Positions 1 through 5,782 of a stretch of DNA of 10,353 nt are shown piece after piece. Position 1 is the stretch's first letter. Each line of letters starts with the position of its first letter. A model generated the notes under the pieces. That model had not been told where the DNA came from and ran no database searches. It saw only the letters and a program-made list of their open reading frames with translations. The stretch covers positions 1 through 10,353 of the forward strand of contig CANBTK010000031.1 in the NCBI GenBank assembly GCA_947372365.1. The letters are read 5' to 3'. The DNA comes from Flavipsychrobacter stenotrophus. GTDB lineage: Bacteria > Bacteroidota > Bacteroidia > Chitinophagales > Chitinophagaceae. The position numbers and the translations under genes are program-made.

Positions 1-367
1 GCAGTCTTATATTAATCATAAAATATTACAGTTGTCATTTGTCTTAATAAACGCTATAAAATACTGATTGGTACAATTTGTTGAATGTACGTTAAACGGG
101 CAATGGCTTAAATCCGGGAAAAAGTAACGAAACACTTTTACAATTGGCACCGGCAGCAGCATAAAATCCCAGTAAAGCAAATATACTATACGTTAGAGCT
201 GCAACATAATGACATTCAGCAAGGTATTTGATGATAATGGTCACCAATTACGGCATAATTAGCCCCCTGGCCCAACAGGATTTAATAAAAATACAATACT
301 GTGGCAATTGCCTAATTTACCCCGCAGGCAGCGAAGCATTCTAGAGGGCTGCTGAAGGGCAGCCAAC

Positions 368-396
368 AAAAAAATGCCCCGGCTTTGCGGGGCATT
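368..396 (-). terminator. Strong rho-independent terminator, minus-strand reading
   Basis: A perfect 9-bp stem pairs 373-381 with 388-396 around a 6-nt loop; five of the nine pairs are a C/G block. On the minus strand the stem runs directly into a T-run (the A-run 368-374 on the plus strand). The plus-strand side has no clean T-run, so the direction is minus. It lies about 305 bp past the stop of the nearest minus-strand gene, which has its own closer hairpin. It may therefore be a back-up terminator or may end an unrecognised small transcript. Confidence 0.75.
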
Positions 397-668
397 AATA
401 GGTTCTTTTGCAGGCATAAATAAGGGCATCGTAACTTACAAGCGCCATCAAAATCAAATTATAACAGCGGGCCCTGCAGATGGGGTACTATAGCATAAAA
501 ACAAACTTGGTGCAAGCTATGAGTATTACCCCCAACACCCAAAAAAAAGGAACGAACGGTTATTTTAGTTTCTTAACGGTAAAAAAAACCGCTTTTTCTA
601 AAAATATAATTTTATTTTTAAATTTATTTTATACTATAAAAACTCCTCCCGCCATAACCCGCACCGGG

Positions 669-692
669 AAAAGAGCCTCAATAGCCAGGCTC
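669..692 (-). terminator. Probable terminator of the first NHL gene
   Basis: A 6-bp stem (GAGCCT at 673-678 with AGGCTC at 687-692) encloses an 8-nt loop. On the minus strand it is followed by a short run of T's (plus-strand A's at 669-672). It begins about 10 bp after the stop codon at 702-704, the expected place for a terminator. The stem and T-run are both short, so termination may be partial. Confidence 0.5.
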
Positions 693-701
693 CCTGTGGC
701 A

Positions 702-2039
702 TTATTCTACCACAATTTTTGTTGCTACCCGCTCGCCATTTGCAATGCCTGTTATAAAGTAAATGCCAGCCGGAACATTAAGTTTTACATCCATTTCCTT
801 GTTAGGCTGCAAATTAAATTCCATCACTTTCTGCCCAAGGGTATTTGTAATGGTGATTGGTGTTCCTTCGTTAGAAGCGGAAGGCCAACTGATGGTGAAT
901 GAGCCATGGTTTGGGCTAGGGAATACTTGCATTGATGAGTTTAGGCCTGATGCTAAAGCTGAAGCATAGGTACTGGCTGCGCCGATTTTCCTCACGCGCT
1001 TATTACTGGCATCAGCAATATAGATAACGCCGCTTGCCGCCACTTCAACATCAATAGCATTGCTCAATTGGGCTGCCGTAGCCGGCCCACCGTCGCCACT
1101 AAAACCCGAGGTGCCGGTTCCTGCTATTGTACTGATGGTTCCAGATGTTGTTACCTTACGGATACGGTGGTTTAAAAGGTCGGTAATATAAATGTTGCCG
1201 CTTCCGTCAGCCGCTACAGCATAGGGTGTGTTTAACTGGGCAGCTGTTGCCGCGCCACCGTCGCCACTAAACCCTGCTATGCCTGTACCAGCAAATGTGG
1301 TTATTATTCCTGTAGTAGCAACTTTACGTATGCAATTATTAACATCGTCAGCAATATACAGGTTACCGCTGCCATCAAAAGTTATGCCGTATGGCAACCC
1401 CAACTGGGCTGCCGTAGCCTGCCCACCATCGCCCGAATACCCTGACCTGCCGTTACCGGCATAACGGCTTATAATTCCTGAAGTATTAATTTTCCTTATA
1501 CATCCACTATCCACATCAGTAATATATACATTCCCGCTTCCGTCTATCGCAATTCCATATGCCCCGTTTATCTGGGCCGCAGTTGCGGGGCCACCATCGC
1601 CACTGTAACCAGCAGTACCAGTTCCGGCAAAAGTAGTAATGATGCCAGCAGGGCCCACCTTCCTGATACGCTTGTTTGAACAGTCGCATATATATAAATT
1701 GCCGGCACCATCTACAGCAATATCCGTAGGGTCTTTTAACTGCGCGGCTGTGGCAGCAGCACCGTCCCCGCCATACCCTGGTGTACCATTGCCTGCTACT
1801 GTGCTAACGAGGCCAGTAGCTGTTACTTTCCTTATCCGGTGGTCGTAGTGGTCAGATACATAAACATTGTTGGCCGCATCGAGGGCTATGCAGGCAGGGT
1901 ATTGAAATTCACAGGCTGTTGCGGCACCGCCATCGCCACTGAAACCAGTGGACCCGTTACCGGCAATGGTAGAAATGATTTGTGAGCGGCCTGGCTGTGC
2001 CAGCAACGCAACTACAGCAAATAATAGTAATTTCTTCAT
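702..2039 (-). CDS. Secreted six-bladed NHL-repeat protein with T9SS sorting tail (paralogue 1)
   Basis: A 445-residue predicted exported protein of unknown specific role. Residues 1-19 form a signal peptide (KK, then a hydrophobic stretch LLLFAVVALLA, cleavage probably near RSQ). Residues 21-356 are six consecutive repeats of exactly 56 residues (21, 77, 133, 189, 245, 301). Each has the pattern IxTxAGxGxxGxSGDGG, ATAAQL, then GNxYIxD and RIRKV. This is the NHL-type beta-propeller signature, so a closed six-bladed propeller is likely. A short linker leads to a T9SS type A sorting domain at about 371-445 (PSPNHGSF, ITNTLGQKV, PAGIYF), which sends the protein through the outer membrane for release or surface attachment. 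Cysteines cluster in blades 1-4, with C180 and C236 at the same register of adjacent blades. It shares architecture with the two following genes and is closest to 2334-3689. NHL propellers usually bind proteins or other ligands; the ligand here cannot be read from sequence. Confidence 0.93.
   Translation of the reverse strand: MKKLLLFAVVALLAQPGRSQIISTIAGNGSTGFSGDGGAATACEFQYPACIALDAANNVYVSDHYDHRIRKVTATGLVSTVAGNGTPGYGGDGAAATAAQLKDPTDIAVDGAGNLYICDCSNKRIRKVGPAGIITTFAGTGTAGYSGDGGPATAAQINGAYGIAIDGSGNVYITDVDSGCIRKINTSGIISRYAGNGRSGYSGDGGQATAAQLGLPYGITFDGSGNLYIADDVNNCIRKVATTGIITTFAGTGIAGFSGDGGAATAAQLNTPYAVAADGSGNIYITDLLNHRIRKVTTSGTISTIAGTGTSGFSGDGGPATAAQLSNAIDVEVAASGVIYIADASNKRVRKIGAASTYASALASGLNSSMQVFPSPNHGSFTISWPSASNEGTPITITNTLGQKVMEFNLQPNKEMDVKLNVPAGIYFITGIANGERVATKIVVE
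972..1979 (-). repeat. Six in-frame 168-bp NHL repeats
   Basis: Six tandem coding units of exactly 168 bp encode the propeller blades of the first paralogue. The most conserved DNA core encodes SGDGG (on the plus strand CCRCCRTCGCC) and recurs near 1089, 1257, 1425, 1593, 1761 and 1929. Between cores the copies differ at many synonymous positions, so the repeat is held mainly at protein level. Confidence 0.9.
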
Positions 2040-2279
2040 GATAGAGGTTTTAGTATAAGTGAGTTAATTTCTTTATTAAATAAATTTTAACAAAAACTAT
2101 GCCAATATTCCAAAATCCATTCAGCCATACAATTTGCGGGGTATTCCTACCTGAGGCGTAGCATAGCCCAACCGTCTTGGCCAAAAAAAATCAAAAGCCT
2201 CCAATGAATTACCTGAATAACCATTGCGGAATTCGGGCAAAAAAATTTGCAATAGGTTACCAGTGCATAGATTCCCCAA

Positions 2280-2311
2280 AAAAGCCATCCCTAAAATTCA
2301 GGATGGCTTTT
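2280..2311 (-). terminator. Rho-independent terminator of the second NHL gene
   Basis: An 11-bp perfect stem pairs 2280-2290 with 2301-2311 around a 10-nt loop. It has a GCCATCC/GGATGGC core and A/T ends, so it could work in both directions. It lies about 22 bp past the stop of the minus-strand gene at 2334-3689 and no plus-strand gene precedes it. It separates the transcripts of the first two NHL genes. The rest of the 2040-2333 gap shows nothing else convincing. Confidence 0.85.
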
Positions 2312-2333
2312 GTATAAAGTGAATTGAGTGAAT

Positions 2334-3689
2334 CTACTGTACTACAAACTCCTGTATTACCTGCTCTCCGTTTATTGAAATAGCTGCAAAATAAATACCC
2401 ACCGGAACATCCAGTTTAATCTCAGTTTCCTTGTTGGTCGCAATAGTGAGCCCCTTCACTTTTTGCCCCAGGGTATTGGTAATAGTTACATTGGCTTGTT
2501 CATTGGTTGCAGACGGAATATTAATAGTGAACGAGCCATGATTGGGGTTAGGGTAAACCTGTAAATTGGTGATAACCAATTGCTTAACGCCCAGGGAGCC
2601 GCCGCCTGATATTTTGCGGATTCGGTTGTTATCGGCATCAGTTATGTAAATATTGCCTAATCCATCAGGGTGCGCATCCTGAGGGCCATAAACCTGGGCC
2701 GCCGTTGCCAGGCCGCCATCGCCGCTGAAGCCTGCACTACCTGTACCAGCAATTGTTGAAATAACTCCCGATGCTGTTACCTTCCTGGCGCGGTTATTAG
2801 CCTGGTCTCCGAAATACAGTGTTCCGGCAGCATCCATTACCAGGCGCAACGGGTGGTTGAGCGTGGCAGCGGTAGCAGCACCACCATCGCCACTATAACC
2901 TGCAGAGCCTGTGCCTGCATAAACAGTCAATGTTCCTGATGTGTTCACTTTGCAAATGCGTGCATTGTTGACGTCAGTAAAATAAATATTCCCTGACGAA
3001 TCCACAGTTATGCCGCCCGGGCGGGCGAGTGCGCAGGTGGTTGCAGGTACTCCGCTTGCTGAGCTGGAACCGCCGCCCGCAAAAGTGCTGATAGTTCCTG
3101 CTGGCACAACCTTCCTCACCCTGTCATTGGCCTCATCAACAACAAACATGTTATTAAAGCGGTCAAATGCAACGCTGGCCGGATAATAAAATGAGGCTGA
3201 AGTAGCAGGCCCGCCATCGCCGGAAAGCCCACCTGAACCGTTGCCTGCAACGGTAGTTATAATGCCTGACGTGCTCACTTTTCGGATAACATGGTTGAAA
3301 TAGTCAGCAATGTACATTTCACCACCATGAAAAGTAACAAATGATGCGTAGTTGAGTTGGGCTGCTGTTGCTGGCCCGCCATCGCCACTGTACCCGGGGG
3401 TGCCATTGCCAACCACCGTGGTTATTACGCCCGCCGTGCTTATTTTGCGGATCCTGCTATTACCATAATCCGGGAAATATAGGTTTCCGGAAGCATCAAA
3501 CGCCACTACCGTAGGGCCTGAAATCTGTGCAGCCGTTGCCGGGCCGCCATCGCCCGAGAAGCCACTGCTTCCTGTACCAGCGATAGTAGTAATAACCTGG
3601 GCTTCGTTTGTTGTAGCAAACGACAAACCCAGCGCCAAAATGGCCGCAAAGCGGTAAACAAAAGGTAGCATTATGTACTTCATACGCAT
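2334..3689 (-). CDS. Secreted six-bladed NHL-repeat protein with T9SS sorting tail (paralogue 2)
   Basis: A 451-residue exported protein with the same plan as its neighbours. The N-terminus (basic residues, then FAAILALGLSFA, cleavage around NEA-Q) is a signal peptide. Starts at residue 1 or at Met3 (3683) are both possible. Six NHL-type repeats run from residue 32 to 364 (32-87, 88-142, 143-198, 199-252, 253-308, 309-364). Blade 4 is deviant: it is 54 residues long and has SGVPATT where the others have SGDGGPATA. Blade 2 is one residue short. The T9SS type A sorting domain covers about 376-451 (LQVYPNPNHGSF, ITNTLGQKV, VPVGIYF, GEQVIQEFVVQ). Its tail resembles that of the 702-2039 product closely, which points to local duplication. 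The terminator just downstream suggests an independent transcript. A TATTTTTC sequence 37 nt upstream (3727-3734, minus) is one base off the Bacteroidota -7 box but lacks a partner TTG. Function and ligand are unknown. Confidence 0.92.
   Translation of the reverse strand: MRMKYIMLPFVYRFAAILALGLSFATTNEAQVITTIAGTGSSGFSGDGGPATAAQISGPTVVAFDASGNLYFPDYGNSRIRKISTAGVITTVVGNGTPGYSGDGGPATAAQLNYASFVTFHGGEMYIADYFNHVIRKVSTSGIITTVAGNGSGGLSGDGGPATSASFYYPASVAFDRFNNMFVVDEANDRVRKVVPAGTISTFAGGGSSSASGVPATTCALARPGGITVDSSGNIYFTDVNNARICKVNTSGTLTVYAGTGSAGYSGDGGAATAATLNHPLRLVMDAAGTLYFGDQANNRARKVTASGVISTIAGTGSAGFSGDGGLATAAQVYGPQDAHPDGLGNIYITDADNNRIRKISGGGSLGVKQLVITNLQVYPNPNHGSFTINIPSATNEQANVTITNTLGQKVKGLTIATNKETEIKLDVPVGIYFAAISINGEQVIQEFVVQ
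2598..3596 (-). repeat. Six in-frame NHL repeats (162-168 bp)
   Basis: Six tandem coding repeats of 56, 55, 56, 54, 56 and 56 codons form the propeller of the second paralogue. The SGDGG-encoding core is kept in five and lost in blade 4 (about 2934-3095). Confidence 0.88.
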
Positions 3690-3869
3690 TATTAATTGTT
3701 ATTATTAGATAAGCGCCGAGAAAATTGAAAAATAAATAATATTTATGCCATTTTTTACACAGGCGTTAAAAAACGATATTAGGCAATATTATTTTCAGCC
3801 TAAGCACTTATCCTGTGAAAGGCCACCTTTGGGGTGTGAAACTCCATTCCTGTCCTGCGAACGCCACTA

Positions 3870-3889
3870 AAAATTTGCCATAAAATTTT
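3870..3889 (-). terminator. Weak AT-only hairpin after the third NHL gene
   Basis: A 7-bp inverted repeat (AAAATTT/AAATTTT) with a 6-nt loop lies 13 bp beyond the stop of the gene at 3903-5480. The position suits a terminator, but the stem has no G or C and the following T-run is minimal. The remaining 3690-3902 gap holds a 7-bp direct repeat (TGTGAAA, about 3813 and 3836) and no better terminator, so read-through toward the next NHL gene is possible. Confidence 0.25.
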
Positions 3890-3902
3890 GGATAATAATA
3901 CG

Positions 3903-5480
3903 CTATTGTAGGACAGTTACTTTTTGGGTAAACCGCTCCCCGTTTATCAGCACCTCAACAAAATACACACCTGCCGGGCTATTTAATTTTACCTCCAATT
4001 CTTTGTTGGCAGGAGCTGTGTACTGCTTTACCACCTGGCCCAGGGTATTGGTGATAGCCACCTGAGCTTCACCTATTAAAAATGATGGTAAACCTATGCT
4101 AAATGAGCCGTAGTTGGGATTGGGGTAAACCTGAAGGCTGCCATATACTGGTTGTAATATGCTGGTTAAACTGGCGCAACCCGCCGCCCCGTCAACGCGT
4201 AGTGTATAAAAAACAGGCGTGCTGCCACAGGCGTTCGACATTGTATAGGTAATCATAACTGTCCCGGCCCCTATTCCCGTTACAACGCCCGTTGCCGCGT
4301 TTACAGTTGCTATTGCAACATTGCCGGATGTCCATGCCCCGCCTGCAACAGTATCATGCAGTGTTATAGAGTGGCCCAGGCAAACGACAGTGTCACCAGT
4401 TACAGCCATTGGTGCAGGATTACTGCAAAGGATGACGCTCCTGGCCCTATCGTTATGCGCATCAGCTATAAAAAGCGTGCCTGCATTAATTGCTAACCCA
4501 CCGGGCCCATCTATTTGTGCTGCAGTTGCTGGCCCGCCGTCGCCACCATAACCTGCTGTGCCATTGCCTGCAAAAGTACTGATAATACCTGCCGGGCTTA
4601 CCTTACGCACCCTTGCATTGTAGAAGTCGCCTATGTATAAATAGCCATCCGGGCCTATTGCAATGCCTGTTGGGTAATTAAAGCCAGCTGCTGCGGCACT
4701 CCCACCGTCGCCACTAAAAGTGGCAGCCCCGTTACCTGCAAATGTCGTTATTATACCTGCGGGGTTTATTTTACGTACCCTGTAATTACCAACATCTGAA
4801 ACAAATATATTACCAGTGCTATCTATAGCCAATACTTGTGGATAATAAAAACTTGCTGCGGTAGCGGCCCCTCCGTCGCCTGAGTAGGTGGGCGTACCAT
4901 TGCCAGCTATAGTTGTTATAATGCCTGATGTATCAACTTTCCTAATCCTGTGGTTGTGGGTATCTGCTATAAGCAGGTTGCCATTCCTGTCAAAGATTAA
5001 ACCTGTCGGATTTGAGAGCTTTGCCGCGGTTGCATAACCCCCATCGCCAGAAAACCCGGCTGCTATTGTACCTGCAACCGTAGAAATTATGCCGGCTGAA
5101 TTTACTTTCCTTACAACATTAGGGCCGCTGAAGTATAACTCGCCTGATGGGCTCAAAGCAAGGCAGGCAGGGTAATATATCTGCGCTGCTGTGGCAGGCC
5201 CGCCATCGCCGGTATAGCCGGGCGTACCATCGCCGGCGATGGTTGTAATGATACCCGCAGCACTTACCATCCTAATGCGTTGGTTACGAGAGTCGGAAAT
5301 ATAGATGTTTCGGGAGGCATCTGCTACAACGTAATTCGGGGTGCCCAATTGTGCCGCTGTTGCAGCCCCTCCATCGCCGCCGAAACCAAACGAGCCGTCG
5401 CCTGCAAAAGTTGTTATAGTCTGCGCGCTACTGCAAAGCGTTAATAATGAGGCAAATGATAGGGAGAAAAAAAATCTCAT
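3903..5480 (-). CDS. Secreted six-bladed NHL-repeat protein with Ig-like domain and T9SS tail (paralogue 3)
   Basis: A 525-residue exported protein and the longest of the three paralogues. The signal peptide is MRFFFSLSFASLLTLCSSA, with likely cleavage before Gln20. Six NHL-type repeats occupy 21-354 (56, 54, 56, 56, 56, 56 residues), with the GDGG core in all six. An extra domain follows at about 355-440. It has TVVCLGHSITL, WTSGN, then VNAATGVVTGIGAGTVMITY, the pattern of bacterial Ig-like group 2 (BIG2) domains often found in Bacteroidota surface proteins. Its cysteines (VVCLG and NACGS) could form the internal disulfide. The T9SS type A sorting domain is at about 450-525 (LQVYPNPNYGSF, ITNTLGQVV, PAGVYFVEV). 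The Ig domain probably acts as a spacer or adhesion module. The gene has its own likely promoter (5498-5526) and diverges from ftcD. An adhesive or ligand-binding surface role is inference; no enzyme motif is visible. Confidence 0.92.
   Translation of the reverse strand: MRFFFSLSFASLLTLCSSAQTITTFAGDGSFGFGGDGGAATAAQLGTPNYVVADASRNIYISDSRNQRIRMVSAAGIITTIAGDGTPGYTGDGGPATAAQIYYPACLALSPSGELYFSGPNVVRKVNSAGIISTVAGTIAAGFSGDGGYATAAKLSNPTGLIFDRNGNLLIADTHNHRIRKVDTSGIITTIAGNGTPTYSGDGGAATAASFYYPQVLAIDSTGNIFVSDVGNYRVRKINPAGIITTFAGNGAATFSGDGGSAAAAGFNYPTGIAIGPDGYLYIGDFYNARVRKVSPAGIISTFAGNGTAGYGGDGGPATAAQIDGPGGLAINAGTLFIADAHNDRARSVILCSNPAPMAVTGDTVVCLGHSITLHDTVAGGAWTSGNVAIATVNAATGVVTGIGAGTVMITYTMSNACGSTPVFYTLRVDGAAGCASLTSILQPVYGSLQVYPNPNYGSFSIGLPSFLIGEAQVAITNTLGQVVKQYTAPANKELEVKLNSPAGVYFVEVLINGERFTQKVTVLQ
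4419..5420 (-). repeat. Six in-frame NHL repeats (162-168 bp)
   Basis: Six tandem coding repeats form the propeller of the third paralogue. Five are 56 codons; the second is 54, shortened at the blade end (SGPNVVRKV in place of the usual SDxxNxRIRKV). Together with the other two genes the window holds 18 such repeats. Confidence 0.88.
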
Positions 5481-5497
5481 AAAAAGGTTTTATAGGT

Positions 5498-5526
5498 TAA
5501 ATTTACACTATAAAATTAATAACCAA
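5498..5526 (-). promoter_or_regulatory. Probable Bacteroidota-type promoter of the third NHL gene
   Basis: On the minus strand a TTG (5526-5524) is followed after 18 bp by TAAATTTA (5505-5498), which matches the -7 consensus TAnnTTTG at 7 of 8 positions. The start codon lies 17 bp further on, giving a short leader like that predicted for ftcD. Confidence 0.5.
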
Positions 5527-5713
5527 GATGGATATAGCAAAAAAAATGCTGAATATCGCTCCTGTTTTTAAAATGTGCTTACAAAACTATAATCTTGCTA
5601 ATAAATAACCTTAGACCCACAGTATTGCTACTAATAGCCTTCTATAACTAATTAGCCAATTCATGAGGCTCCAATTTACAACCGAATAGCCAACCCATAA
5701 GCACTCACAAACC

Positions 5714-5753
5714 AATTGCTCAATTATCGAATTGTCGAATTCCCAAATTACCC
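5714..5753. repeat. Five tandem AATT octamers with exact 8-bp period
   Basis: AATT occurs at 5714, 5722, 5730, 5738 and 5746, exactly 8 bp apart. The units are AATTGCTC, AATTATCG, AATTGTCG, AATTCCCA and AATTACCC. The array lies in the divergent gap between the third NHL gene and ftcD, and its third unit contains the presumed -33 TTG of ftcD. The rest of the 5481-5782 gap is AT-rich spacer apart from the two promoters listed separately. Confidence 0.8.
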
Positions 5754-5763
5754 CCTATTTTTG
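5732..5763 (+). promoter_or_regulatory. ftcD promoter (TTG-N21-TATTTTTG)
   Basis: TTG at 5732-5734 and a perfect match to the Bacteroidota -7 box TAnnTTTG (TATTTTTG, 5756-5763) are separated by 21 bp. Transcription would start near 5770, giving a leader of roughly 13 nt before the ATG at 5783. An upstream in-frame ATG at 5732 lies inside this promoter, which argues for 5783 as the true start. Confidence 0.72.
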
Positions 5764-5782
5764 CACCCACAAAACTAAACCA

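Larger units (their letters stand above)
1..701. other. Intergenic region without a convincing gene
   Basis: This AT-rich stretch has stops in all frames and no recognisable protein. Three hairpins can be seen. One at 347-364 has a 6-bp stem (GGCTGC/GCAGCC) and no T-tract on either side. A strong minus-strand terminator lies at 368-396, and a weaker one lies just past the first NHL gene at 673-692. A 17-codon minus-strand reading frame (448 to 395) ends inside the strong terminator; it is discussed as a finding but not called as a gene. Poly-A and poly-T runs at about 541-620 look like ordinary low-complexity spacer. An open frame at 480-902 on the plus strand overlaps the T9SS tail of the NHL gene and resembles nothing. 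Confidence 0.6.

Noticed and set aside
347..364. 6-bp hairpin as an additional terminator
   Set aside because: Neither strand has a T-run after it; it may only lengthen the structure next to the stronger hairpin.
480..902. 140-codon open frame on the plus strand
   Set aside because: Its second part is antisense to the conserved T9SS tail of the NHL gene, the first part is low-complexity, and the product resembles nothing.
2040..2110. TAGTTTTTG upstream of the first NHL gene as a -7 box
   Set aside because: The spacing inside the motif is one base too long and no TTG lies at the right distance.
972..5420. Regularly spaced short direct repeats suggestive of a CRISPR array
   Set aside because: The period is about 168 bp, far too long, and the units are in-frame codons of NHL blades with no true spacers.
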